Source: Medicago truncatula
Lineage: Eukaryota; Streptophyta; Magnoliopsida; Fabales; Fabaceae
Reading direction: 5' to 3'
Assembly (NCBI RefSeq): GCF_003473485.1
Contig: NC_053042.1
Coordinates: 54,709,762 to 54,773,761 of the forward strand
Length of the DNA: 64,000 nt
The notes under the pieces were generated by a model, which was not told the origin of the DNA, did not search any database, and worked only from the letters and a program-made list of their open reading frames with translations. A program made the translations under genes and the position numbers. How positions within the stretch are numbered: position 1 is the first letter of the stretch; each line of letters begins with the position of its first letter. Below are positions 22,228-35,099 of this stretch, one piece after another.

Positions 22228-25200
22228 CTACAACTCTTTCAAATGCTTAAATTCCTCGCAATCAGCCCCAACTTCACTAAGTGACGCGAAAAGCTTTGGC
22301 ACTATCTTGGCCAACATCAACTTGAAACCAACAGAGGTTGAATTCGGACTGCTATTGTCACTCACAGAGGCATCTCTAGTCAACGAGCCGATCAAGTAGC
22401 CTTTCATATATGCATCACAAGCCTTAAGAATGTAATGACCACGCCTCCTAAAATGTTCTTTGATGAGCACTTCAAAATCCTAGAGAATACATCAGGAAGA
22501 TAACAGTTAAATATACATTGCACATCTAAAAGAAACAAGAGAAATATTAACAAGACATTAGAATGCAAATATGGGATGGTAGAAACTCTACACTTCCTGA
22601 CACTTATTTTGGGAGAATGGTAGACTTTCTCACACTTTAATACCTTGTTTACTACGTATTCCTTCAAGATTTAAATGTTGTTTTTAATACATACGATAAA
22701 CAAAAGCTACCTAAAGAAAGTGTTCTGATTATTCTTTGCTAACCCTGCACCAGCCCTTTTTTAATGGTGTAAATTTTCTATAATGATATATTAACTATAC
22801 ATACGGAGTCCAGTGAAACAAAGTATGCAATATTGCAAGTCCTTTAACCAATCAAAGATAAAGTAGGAGCAAATAAAATATTTAAACATCATTCACAATC
22901 ACCTTGGGTGGCTTCCGCATAAGATACATCATGGTCTTGCAGTTCAGTAAAAATGTATTCTCATTGTATGATAACGAATTCTTCTCTCCTTCAGCTGTTC
23001 CAGTCTGCTTATCATATCCAGCTTCATTGAAGTAAGGCTTGGAGTTGAGTACTAGCCCTTGTAGTGAAACTAGAACTTGAAGGATGCTAGAAGATTTTGG
23101 ATCCCATACTTCATTGCCTCTGCCTGTCCATGTGTTTAGAAGGCTAAGGCAAACCTTCCCTTCCTCATACAAATTAGGGTTAATACGCCAACCACCTGAA
23201 TGATAGTATGCTGACTGCACCATTTGAGGCCACGACAAAGAACACAGGAGGACATGAGATACATTCATGTGGACTAAATTTATATAATGGAATACACCTT
23301 CCAGTCACTATTATAAGCAAAAGTTGATATTTTAGATTCATTCAATAAATGATGTGTGATCTTTAATATAGGTCACATACACCATTTATTGAATGAACCA
23401 AAAATATTAAATTTTGCTTATAATAGTGACCCGAGGGTGTATACTATTTACATCTCAACATAATAAATTGATGTAGCTTCAAAATAAGGCCTTACCGGTG
23501 GAACATCAGGATAATCTGGGGGAAGGTGAAAATCAAAGAAAAACAGCCCATCTTGGTAAGGAGTCCCAAATGGCCCTATAATAACTGCTCTCACAAGATC
23601 CATTCTATCTTCATAAACTCGTACATAGATTTCCTCTGTCAAAATGATTAAATTTTGTTCACATTTATTGAAATGGGTGATAAATACAATACAATATGAA
23701 TGAATCTATCATCACTGTTCACTGACCAGGAAGGTTGTTTTGTAGTATGCCCCAATCTTGTTGCACCTTCTTATACCATTTTCGTATGTTACTCTGCAAG
23801 TGGAGTGAAAAACATTTAGTGACTCCAATCCCATGTGATATAACAAAAGAATTTATATTTTAAAGAAACAAGCATTTTAATGTATTTGTGTGCATACTCA
23901 CATGTTCGATGCACCAATGATAAAAATTCAACAGTATTGATATTTGATTTAGCTAAATCTAAAAATAAGAACCTAACCTACAATAATACTAATCTGTAAT
24001 GATGATTAATCAATACTCAGGCAAGTCCATGCCTGTATATCTTGGTTAATATTCATCAAAGGAAGATGAAGCATAAAATAAACATGCAACTACCTATTCA
24101 TTTTTTCATTTCCCTACTTCCCTCGAGATTAGAATTAAGGCAGAAGCAGTACCTGTCCATTTGCACCAATATAGTAATGGTCTAACGGATCTGTAACCAT
24201 GTCAAAATGTTTCAAACTACAAGCATCATTGTCACAACTGGCAGGAGCCTCTTTATTCTTCAAGCTGCAAAGTGTCTCAGATGCTTCCACATTTTCTAAA
24301 CCTTCTGGAATAACAGACTCCTCATTTTTACAACTCTTGCTGCCCAAATTGTCACCATCAATGGCAATATATTCCTGAGAACTGGACTCACAAATTTTAA
24401 CTGGTGACGAACATTCAATTTCACCATTTGACTGGACGTGAACAGGATCCAAGTTCTTCTGTCCCCTGGAGAATATTCCAGACGCAAGTCGGGTTACAAA
24501 TCGAATTGCTGCAAGTGGGACAGAAAGTGCCGCGGCCCTACCAGAGTCTTTCTCTCCATTCTCTTCTGCAACATTGCTTGAATTTTCCCTATTAACATCC
24601 TGCATGTAATTTTACATTATTATAGAAATAGACTAATAATAACTATAACCAACATCTCTAGTTGGCCCATGATATGTCTACCATAAAACAAATCCATTTA
24701 TCGAAGGGAGGAACTGACTCAAAAGACCTTTTCAAATGAAGAAAAATAAAGGATTTTGAAAGAAATCCTGCTAAAAGTAACTTTTTGATAGGAATCCTGC
24801 TAAAAGTACCAGGTGACAGATTTTCCCTTAGGCTTCCTCTGAGAAAGAAGCAAGTTTAAAACTTACTAATAACCAAGTTATAGTTGGAAAGAGAAACAAA
24901 CCTCTCTGGAATCCTCTTGGACTTCCATTTCATCATCATCAACGGTTTCCCAGGTTGCAGCATCGCTTATATCACTCCCTGCCGCAAGTGATTCAGCATC
25001 ATCATCTCTACCAACCACATAGATTGCTTGGGGTCCAACCTGGAATTAACGTAAATTATAGATAGTGAAATACAAGTGTTGTATCATTAGACATGAACAA
25101 GCGCTTAAGAACACAAACACGCCATATATGTTTATACTAACTCCAATCTATTATTTTGCTTCTTGGATTATTTGCACAAAAATGTTTTGATTAAGAATCT

Positions 25201-28189
25201 AATCAAACCTCATTTGAAGCTATGAATTGGAAAGATCCATAAACCAAAATCTATGGGCTATTTTAGCACCAACAAAAGACTGTTCAACATGCTAGCAAAG
25301 GATCTTTAGTAACCTCCGTAGCAAAAGGAACAGGCTACGCTTGTTCCTAATAGTCACTGCTTTCTATGACATGATTTAAGCCTATAGATATTAAAATGAA
25401 TACAAATAACAATTACAATGTAGGTGATATAAAACCTTTCAGCAGACATTTAGAAAAAGACCACCCACTCAAAAGAAAATAAAAATATGACTATCAAACA
25501 ATGGTAGAAAGTAGAAACACATATCTACAACTCCACTATGATTTTATATTATGGCACAGGCAACAAATGTTCCTTGACTAGATATTCATACTCCACCTTA
25601 TTTTGTATTCTTTAACTCCACCTTAAGGATCATATATTCACTCAGAAATTGGGAATTAGGCTTAACTCAACCCCAAAAGCTAGCTCAAGAGATGGAGATT
25701 GCTAAATACCTACAAACTAACGTACGCAGATTCATCTTTCCCTCCTTTTCCTTAGTAATACTAGTTCACACTTCAGCAATAAGTTTTGACAACTTTTATA
25801 TCTAATCCTTATTGATTGGGACTCTATAAGCTGGACCAAATTTTACCAGCCCAGCAAGCATCCTAAAGCAAAATCCTATACCAATTTCCACCATTTCACA
25901 AAGGTCTTCCTGAATCACTCTTCACAGAAACTGAAAGGCACCTTCGCTGATTGTAAGTATTATGTCTAAAGTACTATTAACACTGATGCACTTAGTAGAA
26001 TATCTAATCACTGGGAAATTGAACATCCTGATTATGTTGTAGTCATACTCGTACAAATTTTAAAACCTAGGCATTTCCACCAACAGAAACAACACAACCA
26101 GATTGCAAGTGGTGTATTAATGATATGTGTACAAAACTGAATATAAGTAAAACATGCAGCATTTATCTTTTATCAACAGAATGGGAAGAAATAACAGATA
26201 ACAATAAGTAAATAAATTAAATGAGCATACCGTTGATACCATCCCATCAGCCCATGTAACTTCAATATCACCATTCTTAAGGCCAGTTATATTTCCAACC
26301 CAAGAGAGGTCTGAGAACTCCACATCAGTTTCGCCAGAAGATGCTTTTTCTGTCTGGGTTGCTGCTTCATTTTTATGTCCATTTTCTTCGTTTTCCTGCT
26401 TCGATTTCTCAGTAGACTCTCCAACAGAAGCTTCTAAACAGACAGACACAGGAGATAGTCTAACAACCACGTCCCCATAGCAGTACTCAAAATCTGGATG
26501 GCCCTCTAGCTCGTAGACACTTACAATTTCCTCGTTGTCGAATTCTCGGGGATCATCTGCCTTGGCAGCTGGTTTTATCCACCTCACACAAGCTGTCCGC
26601 TCTTTGGCATCAACACTCCTCACCACCCCAACTCGGCTAGTTTCACAATTATCCTCACCATCATCAGAGGTCTTCTCTACAACATATTGTTCTGAAACAA
26701 ATTCATGATCACCAGGAGTATCAATAGGAATTAAACTTGTAGAATCTAGTCCACACTCTATCGTTCCATCCTGCCAAGAAACATCAATTCTTGTCCTAGT
26801 GTTGACAATTTGAAGAGCTTTTTCAAAGCTTTCCTCTTTCTTCCGGGCTCTCTTTTCTTTCCTGATGACAACTTTCCTTATTTTCTTGCGGTGAAGAGGC
26901 CAAGCTTCACGGACAGGATCCTTTGATACTGATATAGAACTACCACATGAACTAGATTCACAAGAAGGATTATTTCTATCATTTCCATCATTCCCTTCCA
27001 AAGCACCCACTGGATCAAGGTCCATAGTATCTTTATTCCCATTTGATTCCTCAACTGTAGCGTCTTCTGAATCACATCCGCTTCCTGTTTGATTAGAATC
27101 TAATTCAATGTTAATAGAATCGTTATGTTCCAATTTTGATTTGTTTTTGTTGATGGAAACAGAAGATGACAGTGCAGATGAGTGTAAAAGACACCGGTCA
27201 CCCAATTGCCAATTTGCATGAGCAAAACAAGACAGCAATTTTAAGTTTTTTGGACTCTGTTCCTCAGCTGGGGCAGCAGAAGAATACGGCCCATGACCTG
27301 CAGATGCTATCCAATAAACAAACACTGATCCAACTGTAACATTGGTGACAGTACCTTCTAACCTACTAGCTTTCCACAAGCCAGACAACCATCTAGCCAT
27401 CTTGAAGATGGATGAAGACTTGGCCCTTACACGTTGCCCTGGGTAATAAGGGAAATGTCCATCTTCAAGAATATTGTTCTTCGAAATTGGTTTAAGATCC
27501 ATCGGATCTGCTTTGGAGACTTTACAAACTGAACCATCATCAAATAAGACAGTCACATTATCCAAAACATCATCAACTTTTCCTAACCAAGACCCGAGCA
27601 CCACGTAATCTCCAGCAGTGAAATCCCTGATACGCTTCAAGTCTTTAGATGATACATCTTTTATGATAGATCCATCATGGGCCAACAAATCCACAGATAT
27701 ATTGACATCAACCACAACACCCACTTGCCCGGTAGGGTCAGAGGCAGAAGCTACAAAATCACTATGTAAAAATCCACGATCAACAACTTCTACATCACTG
27801 AAATTCTGCGTGGATTCAGATTCATCCATCCAGAGTACACGTAGCTCGTTAGTCTGAAGAGCAGCAGTCTTACGGTGCACAGAAGCATCATTCCTATCAG
27901 AATTTCTGCAACCATTATTACTTTCATCACCTTCCTCAACATCACCCTCCTCACCCTCATCATCAGTGACTCCACTGTCTGTATCAGAATCAGAATCTGA
28001 ATCCGAATCAGAATCACCATTAACTTCTGTCACAATCCCAACCATCCCAGTGTTTTTATTCTTGACAACATCTTGTCTATAAATTTGCATAGTATTACTT
28101 TTCTTACAAGAAACTCCATCAGGTTCGGCATTAGCATTTTCAGCCGGCTCTTTGTTTTCAGAATGCGCTTCATGTTGTTGAACTTCCAT
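22228..28189 (-). CDS. UBC23: Giant ubiquitin-conjugating enzyme E2 (UBC23/PFU, UBE2O-like)
   Basis: Seven coding exons on the minus strand: 28189-26231, 25039-24902, 24599-24153, 23793-23727, 23635-23496, 23214-22903, 22479-22228. They join in frame to 1104 aa, close to the length I recall for Arabidopsis UBC23. The N-terminal two thirds resemble UBE2O/PHO2-family conserved regions (an acidic SD repeat at 60-72, DYVVLGSWLGKVDDV, YPGQRVRAKSSSIFKMARWL). The UBC domain spans about 850-1000: NNLPEEIYVRVYEDRMD, VIIGPFGTPYQDGLFFFDFH, PPDYPDVPP, YYHSGGWRINPNLYEEGKVC, with catalytic Cys about C939, then LSLLNTWTGRGNEVW. It charges and transfers ubiquitin; UBE2O-type enzymes can combine E2 and E3 roles. 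It is the PFU branch rather than PHO2/UBC24 itself, judged by the AMS neighbour. The start codon lies directly after a probable 5'-UTR intron acceptor. Confidence 0.93.
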
Positions 28190-28980
28190 CTAAAATCATA
28201 AAATATCAATTAAAAAACTTATATAAGAAAACTTTAATTCAGCAATTGTAACAATGAAAAGTTATCCAATCAAGTTCTACTTCTAAGAAAAAAGTTCCAC
28301 CTCTTCCATAGTTTTAAAATTTACTTAGCAGCATGAAACAAAATCTGTCCTTAACTAAATAACAATAATAAACAGAAATATTCAAAAAAAAAAAAAAAAA
28401 GGCATAAACTTTAATCTATATGCACACAAAAAAAAAAGCTAAAAAAATGAATTCTGGATCTGAAATCACGTCACAGAATCAAACAAAAACATAGTTTAGC
28501 TACCAATTACAATCTAGTCTGTGAATTCAAATACACACGCATGCGCGCACACACAACATCATTGATAAAGGGTTATAGTTCAATGAGAGGATATGATAAT
28601 TGATTATATGATAATAAAAATAAAAATCTGCAGAAAAAACACGGATTAACATAACCTAAGGTAGCTGAAAGAATAAAAAGTAATCGAATAATAAAGGAAT
28701 GAGCTAGTTTTTGAGGTTGAATAGGCGTTGCGAGAGGTTAATCGTTTCGGAAAATAAAAATGAAGATGGAAAAAGAAAAAATCTATCAATATTAGGAATT
28801 AATTGAAAAGGATAATAAAAAAACCTATAGCTGTAGGGAGAAGAGAATAGAGAGAAATTGAAATTGAAGCTTACGAAGAAAGAAGAAGGAGCTCGGTCGC
28901 GTTTATTTATCAGATAAAAGACGATGAAGAATATGCGAACAAAGTCTAGTATTTGTTTTTGCAGCGGCGTAGGGACAATT
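28190..28980 (-). promoter_or_regulatory. UBC23 5'-UTR intron, leader and promoter region
   Basis: On the minus strand a donor (GTAAGC, 28874-28869) after a purine/pyrimidine-rich leader (about 28875-28920) and the acceptor GATTTTAG immediately before the ATG define a likely 684-bp 5'-UTR intron. A CA-rich stretch lies near 28530-28557. Transcript evidence is not available, so this is inference from splice-site quality. Confidence 0.55.
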
Positions 28981-30832
28981 TCGTGATTATTGCGTTGCTT
29001 TGTAATTTAGGGATGCCAATGCGTATATATATGTCTAATCCATTCGATGTTAGTCGTTTAAGATTTGCATACGATTTTCAAGGAAACGATTAATTGTGTT
29101 GATTTTAATAATAAAGTTAGTAGCATTTATTAAAATATTTTTATTAATTGTAGTTAATAAAATATTAAATATGAGTATAATATTAGAAAAAAATAATAAA
29201 TGTTGCATTGATATTGTAAAGTGTTAATTATTCTTAGAAAAAGAAAAAAATGTTAAAAAGACAATTATTGTGAGACGAAGGAATATGATTTCTGTGTCAT
29301 TATGAGATAATTATTGTGAGACGAAGGAGTATGAGACTAGGATGAATGATCTCCTAAGATGTCATTGTGTTGCATCTTTTTTATTTTGCAAAAATATATA
29401 TAATCTATTAATTTTAAAGTATTATAGTAGATAGTCATCAATAAATATTTTATAATAGATTTCTTTAAAGAATTTTTTTTTTTTTTTTTTTTATATTTAC
29501 ATAGGTTTCTTCATTCGTCTTTAAAGACACAAAAAGTAAAATTAACAAGAAAATATGCATACATTTCAATTTTTGTAGGTATTGATTATTTTTATCGGCG
29601 CTCGTTCTAAATACTTTTGATTTAAGGATTAATACAAGTAAATTATTTTTCTTTTTATATTTCTTTTATCAATTATTGTTGTTTAATATTATTTTTTTTA
29701 TAGTTTTTCATAGTAATTAAATTGTAGTCCTGCATAACTAGAAATATTTGAATTTTTTTGAGGTTTAAAAGTTAATTGTACTTTTAAGCCTCAAAAAAGT
29801 TCTTTGATATCTATTCCAACAAAATTTAAAAAAATATTATCTAATTGACATTTATTAACTCCTTATGTGTTTAAGAGAAGATCACGCAACTATTTCATGT
29901 AGTCTCACTCTCAACATGATTACCCCTTAAAAAAAAGTTATAAGTTTTGTTCCTTACAAATAAATATATTTCTTTTGACATAAATGATAAGACTAAAAAA
30001 ATATTAATTTAAATTTTAGAAGAATGAAAATCAAAACTTAATTTTATTTTCATAAATTAAAAATAGTAGTTTCAAATTTTAAATTTACTGCTCTCAATTT
30101 TTTTTAAAAAAATTTACTATTTTTAATAGAATCAAAATATATTTGTTTTTTAGTAAAAAAAACATACATATTTGATGTTTTTTTACAAGATCTTTTTTTT
30201 TTTTCTTCCGGTAACACAAGATCTTTAAATTTTATATTTTTGATGGAAGATCTTGAAATTTTATTGTTTCTTGAGAAGACTGGTTCTATTCTTTTTTAAC
30301 TTGAATTCTTACTTTAAATAATGTACTTGTTTATTATTTGAAAACCCGCCCAAAAATTATGAGAGCGAGAAAATAAATTAAGAAAACCTATGATACTGGT
30401 GGATATTTTTCCCTGTTAAAGAATAAAGACGTGGAACACTCGCCAAAAGAAAAAAAGAAAGAAAGAAGCAAAGTAATGAAAATGCTTTTTTGGATGATGC
30501 AAGTTTCATATTGTTGAGAATCCATTCAAAAGTAGTCTTTCGTCCCAAGATATTAGTGCCTCATTTTAATAGCTAACGTAAAGTATAAACTGACTAATTT
30601 AATTTAGATGTTGATAAATAGTATATGCTTTTATTTCTTAGTAGTTTGCTTATTAAGTAGTAATTAGCATCATTCATTATTTATGATTGGACTTTGAGTA
30701 CATTATTATACTTGTTGAATAAATTCTCTAATCAACATTAAACTATACTTATAAGAAAAAGGAAATCTTAGCATCAAAAGTAAATAACACAAGTTCATTA
30801 TCATGGCAAGATTATTGTGTTACTAATTAGAG
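28981..30832. other. intergenic, no gene seen
   Basis: Very AT-rich. A two-copy direct repeat (AATTATTGTGAGACGAAGGA) lies at 29262-29281 and about 29311-29330. The rest holds long T- and A-runs (29470-29492) and no recognised coding sequence. Confidence 0.55.
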
Positions 30833-31913
30833 CTATTTTAGTTGTCCACAATCAAAATCTGACTTCTTCAACAATTGAGCAGCTAGGAATGTAGCCAGAA
30901 TTTTATCCCTAAAGAAGTTAACAGATTTTGAACCACTTTGTTGAATATAACCCACAATATAAGATGCAGTAATGAGATCAATGCATCTCCATTTTCTCTC
31001 ATTTGCATATTTCTTCAAACTTTCCTCAATCCTTTTGTATTCTTCTTCTTCCTTTGGTTTCTTCGAAAAGGCCTCGGCTAAACACCTTGCTAAAACCACT
31101 CCATCCTCTAAAGCAGAACACCCCCCTTGACCAAGATCAGGTGTCATAGGGTGTAAAGCATCTCCAGCAACACAAACATTGCCTTTACTAATATTTCCCA
31201 TCATAAGCTCCCAAGGATGTCTATGTCTCAATGGAGCTGATTGAAATGCATCTAATTCTGTGTTTTCTATGAAATGTTTAACATCACTTGGCATCTTCTC
31301 TAACTTGTTTAACACATATTGTTTTAGCTTAGCAGGGTCTTGTGCTAGCTCTTTATCTGTAAGCAAATGAAGTGCACAATCATTTCATTTTTTAGATTAA
31401 TAATCGGATTGATTTAATCCCGATAATTTGGTTGAAACCATTTCATTTTATTAGTACTTTTTTATTTTTTATTTGCCGTTTGAACAAATTGAACTATGAT
31501 TAGGTGGGTATTAATGTCGTTCTGTATTTGATTTTTAAAACATTTGTTGAAACAAAATATTTAATTTGTATATGGAAAAGAAAGGGTATTATTCACCTTG
31601 GTTAATAGGAGTCCATGTGAAAAACCAATAAACACTTTTCTCATCACATGGGATAGCCCCAGCCCTAAAACCTTTGCCAAAGTACTGCATGAACATTGGT
31701 TCAAGGTTGTGAGTGGTCTTCAACTCTGCATAACCTCTGGTTGCATATCTCCCTGTGTATGAGGCTTCCTTGAACCCTAACCATTTTGCCACCACAGAGT
31801 TTACTCCATCACACCCAATCAATACCTTTTCCACAAATTGCAAACAATAATTATTTTAATTAGACTAACAACTTGAACTCTCAAAGGAAGTTTTTATCTT
31901 CATATATAAATGT

Positions 31914-31958
<45 letters not shown>

Positions 31959-34139
31959 TTGTTTAATTACCTTGGTTTTGATGGTTGTTCCATCAACAAG
32001 ATGTAGTATTTTGGAAAAACCAGATTCCTCAATAGCAACAACCTTTGACATGTACCTAATGGTGCCATTGGGAAGTTCATTGGCAAGGGCTTCCAACAAT
32101 AATTTCCTTTTAACACAACGAACTTCACTGTTTGGCACAAAAACACACAATATCATAACAAGAACTAAGAGGAAATAGAATATAGAGTTGGGGCAGGGTA
32201 TTTACAAAAATTGAAACATTTGTAGTAGTTGATGTGAATGTTACACAATGCACTTACTGTTTTCCTTTGTTGTTCTTGAAAGGTGTGGTTGATGTTTGTT
32301 GCCCCGTAATCAAAGAAGTAGTCACATTCCTAATAAAAAAATTGAAACAGGTAATAAAGCAAATGATTGGTTTTGAAACTAAAATTTTAACTAGGAGGCA
32401 TTTTCCGTCCCAGATTGTATTTTTTTAGTATTAAATAGTTTTAACAAAGTCGTAAACTTAGCTCAATTGATAGTGACAATGCATATTATATACAAAATCT
32501 AGGGTTCAAACCCCGACCACAAAAAAAATAAGGCTTAAATGTGTGTTTGATCCCTGCACTTTCACCCAATTTTGGCATTGGTCCCAGCGCATTTTTTGTT
32601 TGGCATTGATCCCTGCAGTTTGTAAAACTTTTGGTTCTAATCTTTCTGTTAAGTCTCAGTTAAAAAAAAAAAAACTAAAACCAACGGTGTGCCATTTGAA
32701 CCAATCATGACACATCACGTGGCAGTGGCACACTAAATGACAAAATTTCATAATTGAAATAAATAAATTAATATAATTATCATGTTTATCTCTATCATGG
32801 AAAAATCCTTATGTTCTTCGTCTTGCTTTTTCTGCTGGAATTGGTGGACTTCTTTTTGGCTACGGTAATTATTCTTATATCACCCTCTGTTTCTTCATAA
32901 ATTTTTTATAATTTCATGCATCAATCCCTTTTATTTTTCTAAACATCTCTTTTATTTAAAAATAAAAAATTATGTCAAACCTCTTTTACTCTTGTTTGCA
33001 TCTTTTATAAATTTTAATTGAATTCATATACTATCATGATTTTCAAGAATTCTCCTTAATTTCAATTATGGCGCAATATCAATTTCTTCTACGTCTCAGA
33101 ATATTTTTTATTTTGAAGGAATTCTACGTCTCAGAATAATGACAATTCTAGTATTCGCAATATGTTTTGCATAAAGTTTTCAGAATAATGACAATTAGTG
33201 TTCTCAAAATAATTAAAAATTAATTATTTTAATTTATTTATTTCAATTATAAAATTTTGTCATTTAGTGTGCGATGTGGTCTGTCATGATTGGTCCACGT
33301 AGCACACCGTTAGTTTTGATTTTTTTATTTTTAATTGAGACTTAACGGAAGGATTAAAACCAAAAATTTTACAAACTGTAGGGACCAATACCAAACAAAA
33401 AAAAGTGCAAGAACCAATGTCAAAATTGGATGAAAATGTAGGGATCAAACACACATTTAAGCCAACAAATAATAACATTATACGTTGTTCATGATTTCCA
33501 TTAAAAGCCAAAATTATATTATTATAGTATTAAATAAAAAAATTGTAACCGCCTCTTCCTTTCTAGTGATATTTGTTGTTTTTGTCACTCACTGTGCTAA
33601 ATAGCAACACTCCAAAAATCTAAAAATAACAATGTATTTGATATTATAAAAAATTTATAGATATTAATTTTATTTAGAGAGGAAAAAAACTAATACAAAA
33701 ATGAATTGTATCAACACCGTATTTAGATAAAAATGTCCGTACAATACATAATATATAATATATATAAAGTCTGCGGTTCGAACTCCGACCACCACCACAA
33801 ACAAAAAAACGTAACAATCTAAATAATATTCTCAACTGATTTTGTACTTACCCATGAAGCCGCAAATGTTGGTGGCGAAGGATATCTCCTACGCCAACAA
33901 CATCCAAGACCTTCCAAGCATTTTCCCATATTGTTAAAGCAAATCCGCTTACTCTCAAACTATCGGAAGATTCTAATACCAAACTTCTAACGCCTAATCT
34001 GCAATTATCAACATCACTATTTTATTTTGACAGATGAGTAAAAGGTGATAAAAATAAGTGAAAGAGGTTACCTGTGAAGTGCCAAAGATGTTGTGAGACC
34101 AGCAATTCCAGCTCCCACAATCACAATATCTTCTTCCAT
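30833..34139 (-). CDS. FAD-dependent monooxygenase, MO1-like, copy 1
   Basis: Six exons on the minus strand: 34139-34072, 33998-33852, 32329-32258, 32127-31971, 31825-31597, 31356-30833, joining in frame to 398 aa. Residues 5-15 hold the Rossmann FAD motif [11 protein letters not shown]. The middle has the family block [17 protein letters not shown], and the last exon the GD motif [15 protein letters not shown] followed by [14 protein letters not shown]. This is the class A flavoprotein monooxygenase pattern, of the plant MO1/CTF2 group related to zeaxanthin epoxidase and salicylate hydroxylase. The substrate cannot be told. No transit peptide is evident, so it is probably cytosolic. The Glu tract in the last exon has four residues. 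Exon 4 lacks the GGAY found in copy 2. Intron 2 is expanded by a SINE and a Pack-MULE. Copy 2 lies just upstream in the same direction. Confidence 0.9.
31919..31957. repeat. (AT)n microsatellite in monooxygenase copy 1 intron 4
   Basis: About 39 bases of alternating AT directly beside the donor-side end of intron 4. Copy 2 lacks it at the equivalent place (about 36140-36150). Confidence 0.95.
32449..32531 (+). mobile_element. tRNA-derived SINE in intron 2 of monooxygenase copy 1
   Basis: Box-A-like ACTTAGCTCAATTGATAG and box-B-like GGGTTCAAACCCCGACC are followed by an A-rich tail. This is the same family as the better-preserved copy at 50764-50908. A Pack-MULE is inserted exactly at its tail. 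Confidence 0.7.
32532..33463 (+). mobile_element. Pack-MULE within intron 2 of monooxygenase copy 1
   Basis: Inverted repeats of about 235 bp (left to about 32770, right from about 33228) begin GGCTTAAATGTGTGTTTGAT and contain the same GATCCCTGCA-type blocks as the big MULE at 16212, so the two are related families. Flanks AAAAAATAA (32523-32531) and AACAAATAA (33464-33472) are a 9-bp duplication with one mismatch. The centre includes a captured exon fragment of an inositol transporter (32783-32864). No transposase is present. Confidence 0.85.
32783..32864 (+). pseudogene. Captured inositol-transporter exon fragment (INT-like)
   Basis: The plus strand reads [19 protein letters not shown] then IGGLLFGY, ending G|GTAATT at an apparent splice donor. 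This is the first transmembrane segment of plant inositol transporters of the INT2/INT4 type, and the break after GY plus one base coincides with a codon-splitting junction before the family's DTGVISGALL. The fragment is short, has no stop inside, and lies antisense to the host monooxygenase. The AT-rich sequence after 32865 may be captured intron. Confidence 0.85.
33756..33812 (+). repeat. SINE 3' fragment
   Basis: GTCTGCGGTTCGAACTCCGA followed by CCACCACCACAAACAAAAAA matches the box B and tail of the SINE at 46715-46792. The 5' part is missing or decayed. Confidence 0.5.
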
Positions 34140-34249
34140 AACTAACAATTTAGTAAATTTTCTTTTTGCCTTCTCTTGTGCAAAGTATATAATAGTATAC
34201 TAAGCTTTTTTTTTTGGGTAGGATAGAGGGGACAGAAGCTTGCTTTGGG

Positions 34250-34330
34250 TAAGGATAATGCTTCAAAGAACAATACTGCAAGAAGTTTATATATATATAG
34301 ACATAGCTGGGTAAGAGATAATGCATCGTT
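34250..34330 (-). promoter_or_regulatory. Core promoter of monooxygenase copy 1
   Basis: A TATATATATA box at about 34288-34300 lies about 150 bp before the start codon. The surrounding 80 bp (GCTTCAAAGAACAATACTGC, AAGAAGTTTATATATATA, GGGTAAGAGATAATGCA) are conserved in the promoter of copy 2 at 37611-37690, which supports function. Confidence 0.6.
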
Positions 34331-34534
34331 ACTGTCACCAAGCTATAATTTAATCTCATGACGACACGCCATACGTAATTTAGCTGCATATCTCACTTGC
34401 AAAATTGAATTTGAGTTCCATATTTCACTCACATCCCATTCTTTAGATGTTTTTTGCAAAATTGCCGCATTTATTTATTTTAATTAGACACATTTATTCA
34501 TAAGCGCTAACAATAAAATAAAAAAATCGTCTCT

Positions 34535-34645
34535 TTTGAGTTTAGCTCAGTTAATAAGTTAATAGGGACATTACATAATTTATGCAGGAGTCGAAGTTCG
34601 AAATTCGGACATCTCACTTCTCCACATTTAATTGTGTGAGTTAGA
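34535..34645 (+). mobile_element. SINE copy
   Basis: GAGTTTAGCTCAGTTAATAA, then GAAGTTCGAAATTCGGACAT, CTCACTTCTCCACATTTAAT and TGTGTGAGTTAGAC match the order of the copy at 50764-50908, diverged and with a short A tail. Confidence 0.65.
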
Positions 34646-35099
34646 CAAAAAAAAATCATTCTTCTAAAAAAGTTTTTTTTTCTTGTAACCATTCTATTTC
34701 TTTGGGAAACTTGTATTACATCATTATACTTGTTAAATTTTTTCATTAAATCAAATCATTAACTAGGTTTGGACTAAGATTACATTATTATACTTGTTGA
34801 ATTCTCTAATCAACATAAAATCATATTGGTTCTATATTATTGTAACGAACAAAAGCTACGTATTGGTACTCTTGGAGCATGGTTAAGGTAGCTAAAAAAA
34901 AAGTTTTAAGTTGAAAACAAACACTTTTACATTTTTAAGAAATTAATTACACAAGTTTTAATACATTACTACTATATTTATTTTTCAAACTGATAATCAT
35001 CGAAGATACTGGTTAACATTTCCTTTATTGTTATTGTCCAGGAAAGATGATGAAAGCAAGAACGAATCATTGAAGACAATTGTGTCACTGGTTATAAAG

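Noticed and set aside
32783-32864. Exon of a functional sugar transporter
   Set aside because: Only one short fragment, bounded by MULE repeats and antisense to the host gene; no further transporter exons nearby.
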